From Selenomonas sp. (lineage in GTDB: Bacteria; Bacillota_C; Negativicutes; Selenomonadales; Selenomonadaceae): DNA of 9,849 nt. The stretch is taken from the NCBI GenBank assembly GCA_017940705.1, contig JAGAYB010000229.1:1-9849 (forward strand), in the 5' to 3' direction. Position 1 is the first letter of the stretch, and every line of letters starts with the position of its first letter. The position numbers and the translations under genes are program-made. The notes under the pieces were generated by a model. It did no database searches, was not told the origin of the DNA, and was given only the letters and a program-made list of their open reading frames with translations. Below are positions 1 to 6,558 of the stretch, piece after piece.

Positions 1-507
1 GGCAGCGTCAACCGCCCCGAGGCCAGCTATCATTTGGAGCTGGTGACCGGGAGCTTTGAACTGGGCAGGCTGCTCCATGACCTGCTGAAACGCATGGGCT
101 TTCCTGCCGGATTTGTGGACAGGAAGGATGCCTACATCGTCTATCTGAAGGAGGGCGATGCGGTGGTGGATTTTCTGGGCATGCTGGAAGCGGAAAAAGC
201 CGTGGAAAGCTTTGAGGTTGCCCGCAATGTCAAGGAGGTCAGGGAGCAGGTCAACCGTCTGGTAAACTGTGAAACGGCTAACCTGCAAAAGGCGGTGGAT
301 GCCGCCGGACGGCAGCTTACAGATATACGCACTCTGGAGGCGCAGGGGAAGCTGCCCGGCCTGCCGCCCAAGGTGCTGGCGGCAGCCAAGGCCCGGCTGG
401 ACAACCCGGACGCTTCGCTGGCAGAGCTGGCGGAAATACTAAAAATCAGCAAGTCGGGGCTTAGCCATCGCATGCGCAAGCTCCACGAACTGGCTGGTTT
501 AAATTAA
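1..507 (+). CDS. whiA: DNA-binding protein WhiA, 3' part (5' end outside window)
   Basis: The window opens inside this reading frame, and the last 168 codons are visible out of roughly 300-330 usual for the family. WhiA is a conserved Gram-positive-lineage protein that joins a degenerate LAGLIDADG homing-endonuclease fold to a C-terminal helix-turn-helix. It regulates sporulation genes in Streptomyces and affects cell division in Bacillus. Seen here are the family hallmarks YIVYLKEG followed by DFLG, then VNRLVNCETANL, then the LPPK stretch and the C-terminal HTH ending in SKSGLSHRMRKLHELA. The frame is open from base 1 (GSVNRPEASYHLEL), so the TTG at 34 is not the true start. The family usually follows rapZ and yvcK, which would lie upstream of this window. 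A deacetylase gene begins 19 bases downstream. Assignment is very secure; its targets in this organism are not known from sequence. Confidence 0.95.
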   Translation, partial: GSVNRPEASYHLELVTGSFELGRLLHDLLKRMGFPAGFVDRKDAYIVYLKEGDAVVDFLGMLEAEKAVESFEVARNVKEVREQVNRLVNCETANLQKAVDAAGRQLTDIRTLEAQGKLPGLPPKVLAAAKARLDNPDASLAELAEILKISKSGLSHRMRKLHELAGLN

Positions 508-526
508 CGGAAGTAGGGATTATAGA

Positions 527-1324
527 TTGCGCTATGTTAAATATGTGCTGGGGACATTGTGCTTCGGCTTGATGGTTTTTTTGTCATGGCTGACCTTGAC
601 ACCAACGCCGCAGGGCGTACTGGTGCTGGAATACCACCATATTAGCGATGAGACGGATAGTGAGGGCAAGCCATATTCGGTGCCGCCGGCAGAGTTTGCG
701 GCGCAGCTGGATTACTTGCAGCAGCAGGGCTATACGACGATTTCCATGCAGGATTTCATGCGCGCGAAAAAGGGTAAGCAGGAACTGCCGGAAAAGCCCC
801 TGATTCTCACCTTTGATGACGGCTATGAGGATAATTACACGGTTCTGCTGCCCATGCTGGAAGAACGCGGCCTGAAGGGGACGGTCTACATGGTCACCAA
901 CAGTATCGGACGCAAGGGGTACCTTTCCTGGAACCAGCTGCGTGATATGCAGAACAGGGGCATTGAGCTGGGGAGCCATACGGCAAACCATCAGCCGCTG
1001 ACCACGCTGGACAGGGAAAAGCAGGCTGAGGAGATGAAGCTGTCCAAGCTGCTGATGGAATGGAACGGTCTTAAGACCATCTTTACCTTTTCCTATCCCA
1101 ACGGCGCTTATGATGAGGGTATGCCCCAGCTGCTGGCGGAAAATGAATACCTGACGGCAGTTACGGGGGACAGCGGTCTTAACACCTTTAAGACCAATCC
1201 CTATCTGCTGCAGCGCACGAACATCCCCTATCCGCGGTTCGGCCTGACGGAGTTCAAACTGCGTCTCTTTAAAGCTGAGGCCATGACCAAGCTGGGGATA
1301 AAGCAGCATATCGTAAACGAGTAA
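527..1324 (+). CDS. Membrane-anchored polysaccharide deacetylase (NodB-type, CE4)
   Basis: The 265-residue product has one hydrophobic N-terminal segment (about residues 5-25), an uncleaved anchor or signal peptide, followed by a NodB homology domain. It should remove acetyl groups from N-acetylated wall or surface polysaccharide outside the cytoplasmic membrane. CE4 motifs are visible: TFDDGY at 95-100 (catalytic base and metal Asp), SHTANH at 150-155 with metal-ligand His151 and His155, and SYPNGAYD at 189-196. The early EYHHIS stretch (35-40) resembles the PgaB/IcaB branch of the family, so the substrate could be poly-N-acetylglucosamine or peptidoglycan; sequence alone does not decide. 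The start is TTG with AAGTAGGG at 511-518 eight bases before it; an in-frame stop at 500-502 excludes a longer form, and no nearby in-frame ATG exists. It lies 19 bases after whiA and is probably cotranscribed with it. Confidence 0.9.
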   Translation: MRYVKYVLGTLCFGLMVFLSWLTLTPTPQGVLVLEYHHISDETDSEGKPYSVPPAEFAAQLDYLQQQGYTTISMQDFMRAKKGKQELPEKPLILTFDDGYEDNYTVLLPMLEERGLKGTVYMVTNSIGRKGYLSWNQLRDMQNRGIELGSHTANHQPLTTLDREKQAEEMKLSKLLMEWNGLKTIFTFSYPNGAYDEGMPQLLAENEYLTAVTGDSGLNTFKTNPYLLQRTNIPYPRFGLTEFKLRLFKAEAMTKLGIKQHIVNE

Positions 1325-1360
1325 ACAAATAATGTATAATAAAAGGATGAATTGGTTTTC

Positions 1361-2620
1361 ATGAATATCAAGCGTAAAATTGCAGCTGCTCTGCTGGCAG
1401 GTCTCATCTGCCTGCCTGCAGCAGCCGGGGCGCAGACTGCCGCAGGCAGCGCTGACACCGCCCATCTTGCCGGACAGGCCGGTCAGGAGGGATATAAAAC
1501 GGATTTAATGCGGCGCATTAAAAATATTTTGCAGGGCAAAGACAGGATGTCAGACGAGACCGGACTGGAAAAATTAAAGGAGGCCGGCCTTAATCAGAAT
1601 CTATCCCGCTGGGTTATGGACAGCCGGGATGAAGGCGGCACGCTGCTTTTTTCCGACAGTCCCGAATATGTGCCGGAAAACGGCATCCTCTATCAGGACT
1701 CTGTTAAAGGCGATGCCCGGGTGCTGTTCTACCATCTGAACAACACCAGTGAACCCAAAAAACTGGCTGTGGTGCTGAAAAACGAATACAAGGGCAGCAA
1801 CAAGGTCATGGTGACCCGTGGGGGCAGCGGCCAGCCCAGCAGTGATTATCTGGAGGTCGGCAAGGCTACCCAGCTGGAGTATTTCAGTCAGGAGCTCAAT
1901 CAGCAGATAGTTCTGCCCCGAGGGACAGCCAGACTGCTGCAGGAGGATATGAATGAGACCATCCTGCAGCCGGGACAGCTGACCTACGGCGTGTTTGATT
2001 TTCATGCCGAACACAGCGTACTGGTGACAGTGCTGATGCTGGATGCCTATGGCGACCCGGTGACGGCGGCGGAAAGCCTGCCGGTTTTGCCCAAGGATGA
2101 GATGCGGCTGCGCGGTACCTTTAAGGGGATGAACCGCGTACTGACGGCCCGGAAAACCTACGACCCGGAAAAGGACGGCGGCGTTTATTTCATGCTGGCT
2201 GATGACAAGCAGGATAAATACCGCTACGGCATTGACGCTACCGACGGCAGCCGGGTGGTAAACTACGGCAACTACGGTATAAACTACCGGCTGGAACTGC
2301 CGGTCATTGCCGGTCAGGTGAGGTATTATCTCAGTCCTTTGGGGGGCGTTTATGCCGGAGCTGTCCGCAGCTATCAGAGCAAAAAAAATTACACGCTTTT
2401 CCCGACTCCCAGCGGCCGGACTTATTTCGGTGACAACACGGCTCCCGAGACCGATGAGGTGCAGGAAAAACGCGAGGCAGGCAGCTGGCACATAGCCCGT
2501 AATACGGAGCTTGCCAATTTGGGCGAGACCAGCCAGCGCGGGCAGACCGTGTTTGAGTTTTCACCGCCGGGGGCATCCAATCTGCCCGTGGCCATAGTAA
2601 TGGTGCCTGATAAGAAATAA
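1361..2620 (+). CDS. Secreted protein of unknown function
   Basis: I do not recognise a named domain. From the ATG at 1361 the product has 419 residues with a classical Sec signal peptide: basic MNIKRK, a hydrophobic core at about 7-20, and a likely cleavage after AGA at 24. No lipobox Cys or later membrane segment is seen, so it is probably periplasmic or exported. The mature part starts Ala/Gly-rich, has a short charged helical stretch, then a long region alternating short hydrophobic strands with Gly/Asn/Asp turns, suggesting a beta-rich fold. A tyrosine-rich NYGNYGINY stretch precedes PVIAGQVRYYLSPLGG. An in-frame TTG at 1352 lies closer to the AAAAGG at 1341-1346 (5-base gap, versus 14 for the ATG) and could be the true start, adding MVF. 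It lies between an extracytoplasmic deacetylase and metG and is probably in their operon. An envelope role is only inferred. Confidence 0.8.
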   Translation: MNIKRKIAAALLAGLICLPAAAGAQTAAGSADTAHLAGQAGQEGYKTDLMRRIKNILQGKDRMSDETGLEKLKEAGLNQNLSRWVMDSRDEGGTLLFSDSPEYVPENGILYQDSVKGDARVLFYHLNNTSEPKKLAVVLKNEYKGSNKVMVTRGGSGQPSSDYLEVGKATQLEYFSQELNQQIVLPRGTARLLQEDMNETILQPGQLTYGVFDFHAEHSVLVTVLMLDAYGDPVTAAESLPVLPKDEMRLRGTFKGMNRVLTARKTYDPEKDGGVYFMLADDKQDKYRYGIDATDGSRVVNYGNYGINYRLELPVIAGQVRYYLSPLGGVYAGAVRSYQSKKNYTLFPTPSGRTYFGDNTAPETDEVQEKREAGSWHIARNTELANLGETSQRGQTVFEFSPPGASNLPVAIVMVPDKK

Positions 2621-2623
2621 ACC

Positions 2624-2630
2624 TAGGAGG
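2624..2630 (+). promoter_or_regulatory. Ribosome binding site of metG
   Basis: TAGGAGG ends seven bases before the ATG at 2638 and fixes the metG start. Only 17 bases separate the preceding stop codon from this ATG, so there is no room for a T-box or SAM riboswitch directly before metG. Confidence 0.85.
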
Positions 2631-2637
2631 ATTTTAT

Positions 2638-4575
2638 ATGACAGCCAAGAAACCTTTTTATATCACAACCCCGATTTATTACCCCAGTGCCAAACTGCAT
2701 ATCGGTCATGCTTACTGCACGACCATTGCCGATGCCATCGCCCGTTTCCATCGTCTGGCAGGTGAAGAAGTGTTCTTCCTGACCGGCTCTGATGAACACG
2801 GCCAGAAGATTCAGCAGAAGGCCGAAGAAGCAGGCATTACGCCCATCGAATACACGAATAAAATCGTGGCCGGTTTCCAGAACCTCTGGAAGAAGCTCGA
2901 TATCAGCAATGATGACTTTATCCGCACCACGGAAAAACGCCATGAAAAAGTGGTACAGGAAATTTTCCGCCGCATTTATGAAAAAGGCGATATTTACAAA
3001 GGTTCCTATAAGGGCCTGTACTGCACTCCCTGCGAAAGCTACTGGACGGAGCATCAGCTTGATGAAAACGGCTGCTGCCCTGACTGTGGGCGTCCTGTGC
3101 AGGAGGTTTCCGAGGAAGCCTACTTCTTCAAGATGAGCAATTATCAGGACAGGATTCTTGCCTATATCGAAGAACATCCCGACTTTATCCAGCCGGTTTC
3201 CCGCCGCAATGAGATGATTAACTTCATCAAGCAGGGGCTGGAGGATTTGTGTATCTCCCGTACCTCCTTTGACTGGGGTATTCCTGTGCCCATTGATGAA
3301 AAGCACGTTATCTATGTATGGTTTGATGCGCTCACCAACTATCTGACGCCGATTGGCTTCCTTGATGACCCGGAAAAGTTTAAGAAATTCTGGCCGGCCA
3401 ACCTGCATCTGGTGGGCAAGGAAATCGTCCGTTTCCATACCATTATCTGGCCCTGCATTCTGATGGCGCTGGATTTGCCGCTGCCGGAGAAGGTTTACGG
3501 CCATGGCTGGCTGATTGTGGACGGCGACAAGATGAGCAAGTCAAAGGGCAATGTGGTTGACCCCATCGGCCTCATTGATGAATTCGGCGCTGACGCTATC
3601 CGTTATTTCCTGCTGCGGGAAATAAATCTGGGACAGGACGGCAACTTCTCCCGTGATGCCCTCATCGGCCGCATCAACAGCGATTTGGCCAATGATTTGG
3701 GCAACCTCCTGCACCGCACCCTGAACATGGTGGGCAAGTTCCAGAACGGCATCCTTACTGCACCGCAGGGCGAAAGCGAAATCGACAAGAGCCTCAAGGC
3801 TGATGCCGCCGAAACAGTCGCTTTCTTTGCGGAAAACATGGAGAAGATGGAGCTTTCCCTGTCCATCAAGAAGGTCTGGGCCTTCATCAGCCGCGCCAAC
3901 AAATACATTGACGAAACGGCGCCGTGGGCACTGGCGAAGGACGAAAGCAAGAAACAGGAACTGGCTAACGTCATGTACAATCTGGCTGAATCCCTGCGCC
4001 AAATCAGCGTGCTTATCAGCCCCTTTATGCCGCAGACTGCTGCCCGTATCTGGCAACAGCTCAATCTGCCGGGGGAATTTGCTGCTGTACAGCTGGAAGA
4101 TATCAAGGTTTGGGGCGGCATTGCCGGCGGCCACAAGGTAGGCACGCCGGAACAGCTCTTCCCCCGTATCGAGGTGGAAAAAGAGGAAGCGCCGGTTAAG
4201 GAAAAGCCTGCCAAGCAGTCCAAGGAGAAAAAAGCCAAACAGCAGGAAGAGACTGCCGGTGAAATCTCCATTGATGACTTCGCCAAGGTGCAGCTGCGCG
4301 TGGTGAAGGTGCTGGCCGCTGAAGCCGTACCCAAGACGGAAAAACTCCTGAAACTGACGGTGGACTTAGGGGACGAACAGCGCGAAATCGTTTCCGGTAT
4401 TGCCAAGCACTATGCACCGGCTGACCTCATCGGCAAAAATGTGGTCATGGTCATCAACCTGAAACCGGCCAAGATTCGTGGCATTGTGTCACATGGCATG
4501 GTGTTGGCAGCCTCTCAGGGCGATGACCTGAAAGTGCTGTCGGTGGATATGCCTGTAGGCTCTGTGGTGCGCTAA
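2638..4575 (+). CDS. metG: Methionine-tRNA ligase with C-terminal tRNA-binding domain
   Basis: This cytoplasmic class I synthetase joins methionine to tRNAMet with ATP. In order, the 645-residue product shows a Rossmann catalytic domain with HIGH at 21-24, a zinc-binding insert with Cys129, Cys132, Cys147 and Cys150 (CxxC-x14-CxxC), and the KMSKS loop at 298-302. An alpha-helical anticodon domain follows (about 350-500), then a Lys/Glu-rich linker (about 512-540) and an EMAPII/Arc1p-like OB-fold tRNA-binding domain (about 543-645) with the typical INLKPAKIRGIVSHGM stretch. Length fits long bacterial MetRS that dimerise through this C-terminal domain. The start is an ATG behind a strong TAGGAGG. 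It is followed after one base by tatD, a frequent metG-tatD pairing in Firmicutes. No oddities are seen: all catalytic and zinc residues are present. Confidence 0.97.
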   Translation: MTAKKPFYITTPIYYPSAKLHIGHAYCTTIADAIARFHRLAGEEVFFLTGSDEHGQKIQQKAEEAGITPIEYTNKIVAGFQNLWKKLDISNDDFIRTTEKRHEKVVQEIFRRIYEKGDIYKGSYKGLYCTPCESYWTEHQLDENGCCPDCGRPVQEVSEEAYFFKMSNYQDRILAYIEEHPDFIQPVSRRNEMINFIKQGLEDLCISRTSFDWGIPVPIDEKHVIYVWFDALTNYLTPIGFLDDPEKFKKFWPANLHLVGKEIVRFHTIIWPCILMALDLPLPEKVYGHGWLIVDGDKMSKSKGNVVDPIGLIDEFGADAIRYFLLREINLGQDGNFSRDALIGRINSDLANDLGNLLHRTLNMVGKFQNGILTAPQGESEIDKSLKADAAETVAFFAENMEKMELSLSIKKVWAFISRANKYIDETAPWALAKDESKKQELANVMYNLAESLRQISVLISPFMPQTAARIWQQLNLPGEFAAVQLEDIKVWGGIAGGHKVGTPEQLFPRIEVEKEEAPVKEKPAKQSKEKKAKQQEETAGEISIDDFAKVQLRVVKVLAAEAVPKTEKLLKLTVDLGDEQREIVSGIAKHYAPADLIGKNVVMVINLKPAKIRGIVSHGMVLAASQGDDLKVLSVDMPVGSVVR

Positions 4576-4576
4576 A

Positions 4577-5356
4577 ATGGCTGACTATGAGCTGATTGAC
4601 ACCCACACCCACCTTAACGATGCTAAATTTGCCGGTGTGGAGGAAGACGTCATAGCAAGAGCCGGAGAGGCAGGTGTCACCAGGCTCATAAACATGGGTG
4701 ACACCATGGCCTCATCACAAAAGGCCGTGGAACTGGCTGCTCAGCATGAGGGCGTCTATGCCGGTGTGGGCATTCATCCCGAAGAGATTTATGAGCTGGG
4801 CACAGCCGATGATGACAGGCTGACGGCATGGACGAAAGCCCCAAGGGTCGTAGCCATCGGTGAAATCGGCCTTGACTACTATTGGGAAAAGGACGAGGAT
4901 AAACGCGCCCTGCAGCGGCGCATGTTTATCCATCAGCTGGATTTAGCCCGGCAGCTCAACTTGCCGGTGTGTATCCATGACCGTGAGGCACATGGTGACA
5001 TCATGGCCATCCTCAAAAAAGAGGGGCAGGGCCTGCGCGGTGTCATGCACTGCTTTTCCGGCAGCTGGGAAATGGCGCAGGAACTTTATAAAATGGGCTG
5101 GTATATCGGCGTTGACGGCCCGCTGACCTACAAAAACGCCGCCAAACTTCCCGACATTGTGGCGCGCTTCCCGTTGGAACGGATTTTGGTGGAAACGGAC
5201 GCTCCTTATCTGGCACCTGTACCCATGCGCGGCAAGCAGAATGAACCGGCATTTGTCCGTTATGTGGCGGAGAAAGTCGCCGAAATCAAGGGGATTTCTG
5301 TAGAAACGGTGGCTAAACAGACTTCAGACAACGGGGCAGAATTATACGGCCTTTAA
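4577..5356 (+). CDS. tatD: TatD-family metal-dependent hydrolase / DNase
   Basis: The 259-residue product is a full-length TatD-type amidohydrolase (TIM barrel), a soluble metal-dependent nuclease acting 3'-5' on DNA in characterised members. Visible metal-site motifs are DTHTHL with His10 and His12, GEIGLDYYW with Glu96, HDREAH with His134, MHCFSGS with His158, and VETDAPYLAP with Asp208. The C-terminus ends with a NGAELYGL variant of the usual N-x-LF stretch. The ATG lies one base after the metG stop (TAAAATG) and has no good Shine-Dalgarno, so its translation is probably coupled to termination on metG. It appears to be the last gene of the whiA-to-tatD unit, because a terminator hairpin begins 29 bases after the stop. 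The housekeeping DNase role comes from the family; the exact substrate here is not known. Confidence 0.95.
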   Translation: MADYELIDTHTHLNDAKFAGVEEDVIARAGEAGVTRLINMGDTMASSQKAVELAAQHEGVYAGVGIHPEEIYELGTADDDRLTAWTKAPRVVAIGEIGLDYYWEKDEDKRALQRRMFIHQLDLARQLNLPVCIHDREAHGDIMAILKKEGQGLRGVMHCFSGSWEMAQELYKMGWYIGVDGPLTYKNAAKLPDIVARFPLERILVETDAPYLAPVPMRGKQNEPAFVRYVAEKVAEIKGISVETVAKQTSDNGAELYGL

Positions 5357-5385
5357 TCACGCTAAATACGGCTTTTTAGGCTAAA

Positions 5386-5429
5386 GTGGTGGACACTGTA
5401 CAAAAAACAGGGCTCACCGCTTTTTTATT
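5386..5429 (+). terminator. Intrinsic terminator after tatD
   Basis: Arms 5386-5399 and 5407-5420 pair over 14 positions, with two G-U wobbles and two mismatches, around a 7-base A-rich loop. They are followed directly by six T and then ATT. It closes the whiA-metG-tatD unit. Confidence 0.75.
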
Positions 5430-5481
5430 CCCATTTTTCAGCTTGTTTTCAGTATAATGTGGGAGAATATACGCGTTGAAT

Positions 5482-5511
5482 TTGACAAGGGGTTAAATCT
5501 CATGGTATACT
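5482..5511 (+). promoter_or_regulatory. Promoter of the 3D-domain gene (extended -10)
   Basis: A perfect -35 TTGACA (5482-5487) lies 18 bases before TATACT (5506-5511). The latter is preceded by TGG, giving an extended -10 of sigma-A type. Transcription would start near 5518, leaving about 33 bases of leader that contain the ribosome binding site AAAGGGGG at 5537-5544. Confidence 0.8.
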
Positions 5512-5550
5512 ACCACAAGTTCTTCACCAAAGATTTAAAGGGGGCTTTCA

Positions 5551-6366
5551 ATGAGTTTAACGAAGCTATTTGTTTTCAACCATAAAGAACGTAAAGTCAT
5601 GCTGTGCGTGATGCTCACAGCCATGATGCTTATGACAACGGGTTTTACAACGACCGCGTTGCCGGAAGACTGGCATCAGGTAGCCATCATTGCTGATGGC
5701 AAAACGATTAAGATAAACACCAATCATTCAAACCCTGCCTTTATTTTGGCCAGGGCTGGCGTGAAACTCAGAGCCAATGACGAATACCATCTGGAAAAGG
5801 ATGGCAAGGACACGAAAATCACGGTATATCGCGCGGTTCCGATTACCGTATCGTACAACGGACAGCAGAAGGCTGTCATGACCAGCAAGCAGACCGTAGG
5901 TGACGCCCTTATTGAGTTGGGCTACAATCTGGAGGATGTGGAAACGCCTCTGGGACTGGATGCGAAAATTCAGGAGAACCTAGACATAGTAGTATCTGAC
6001 AGTGCAAAAAAAATCGCAGCACTGCAGCGTATGCGTGAAGAACAAATGAGACCCAAGGTACAGACGGAGCAGGGCAATTTAAACTACAGCGCCGTTTATA
6101 CCATGGAAGCAACGGCTTACCTGCCAACCGATGGCAGTGCCGAGGGCATTACCGCCATGGGCATTCCTGCCCGGCGTGGTGTGGTCGCCGTTGACCCCAA
6201 TGTCATTCCCTTAGGCTCGAAAGTTTTTATTCCGGGCTACGGGGTGGCGATTGCAGCTGATACCGGCGGAGCAATCCGCGGTCAGAAAGTAGACCTGTGC
6301 ATGGAGACTTACGGCGAGTGCATGAACTTCGGCCGCAGGGACATCGAGGTTTACGTGCTGTCGTAA
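5551..6366 (+). CDS. Exported DUF348 + 3D-domain cell-wall protein (YabE/YuiC-like)
   Basis: The 271-residue product starts with a basic segment and a hydrophobic stretch (about 16-36), a signal peptide or membrane anchor. Two ubiquitin-like DUF348 repeats follow (about 42-84 and 94-148), then a charged helical linker (about 150-175) and a C-terminal 3D domain (about 183-271). The three Asp that name the 3D domain are present: Asp215 in VVAVDPNVIPLGS, Asp237 in AADTGGAIRG and Asp248 in KVDLC. Related domains (MltA, YuiC/Sps) are double-psi beta-barrel lytic transglycosylases that cut peptidoglycan, so a wall-remodelling muralytic role is likely. No G5 domain is present between DUF348 and 3D, unlike many Rpf/YabE-like proteins. 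The ATG start is supported by AAAGGGGG six bases upstream. It is a single-gene unit with its own promoter and terminator. Confidence 0.9.
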   Translation: MSLTKLFVFNHKERKVMLCVMLTAMMLMTTGFTTTALPEDWHQVAIIADGKTIKINTNHSNPAFILARAGVKLRANDEYHLEKDGKDTKITVYRAVPITVSYNGQQKAVMTSKQTVGDALIELGYNLEDVETPLGLDAKIQENLDIVVSDSAKKIAALQRMREEQMRPKVQTEQGNLNYSAVYTMEATAYLPTDGSAEGITAMGIPARRGVVAVDPNVIPLGSKVFIPGYGVAIAADTGGAIRGQKVDLCMETYGECMNFGRRDIEVYVLS

Positions 6367-6373
6367 TGAAGTC

Positions 6374-6418
6374 AAAAGCACGTGTTGAGCAGATTATCTG
6401 CCTGACACGTGCTTTTTT
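6374..6418 (+). terminator. Intrinsic terminator after the 3D-domain gene
   Basis: A perfect 12-base stem (6374-6385 with 6405-6416) carries a nested 5-base stem (GCAGA/TCTGC) at its tip and is followed by a T run. It starts 7 bases after the stop codon. The A-rich left side could let it also work on the other strand, but no gene points that way here. Confidence 0.9.
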
Positions 6419-6499
6419 GTGCTTTTAGAATTTACAAGTTGCGTTATCATCAATATGTACTGTAGGCAGAATATGGCGTATAAACGAATCATATATTTG

Positions 6500-6528
6500 C
6501 TGAAAATTTTCTCGATTCATGGTATAAT
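6500..6528 (+). promoter_or_regulatory. Probable promoter of the Rpn nuclease gene
   Basis: TGG directly before TATAAT (6523-6528) forms a perfect extended -10. The -35 region is weak (CTGAAA at 6500-6505, 17-base spacer). Transcription would begin near 6535, just before AAAGGAG at 6543-6549. The preceding CATGG matches the bases before the -10 of the 3D-domain gene. Confidence 0.65.
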
Positions 6529-6558
6529 CCAATTAGAAAATCAAAGGAGCATTCTCGC

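Noticed and set aside
1335..1340. TATAAT upstream of the secreted-protein gene as a promoter.
   Set aside because: No -35 at a suitable distance, and a start site about 7 bases downstream would remove the only ribosome binding site; it is probably an incidental A/T stretch in an operon gap.
1601..2491. Long antisense open frame of about 296 codons opposite the secreted protein; similar ones occur at 584-1465, 2623-3504 and 3603-4406.
   Set aside because: They lie wholly or largely opposite well-supported + strand genes, show no recognisable domain or ribosome site, and arise from codon bias of the sense genes.
5453..5458. Second TATAAT upstream of the 3D-domain gene.
   Set aside because: No acceptable -35 at 16-19 bases and it is followed by a much better extended promoter at 5482-5511.
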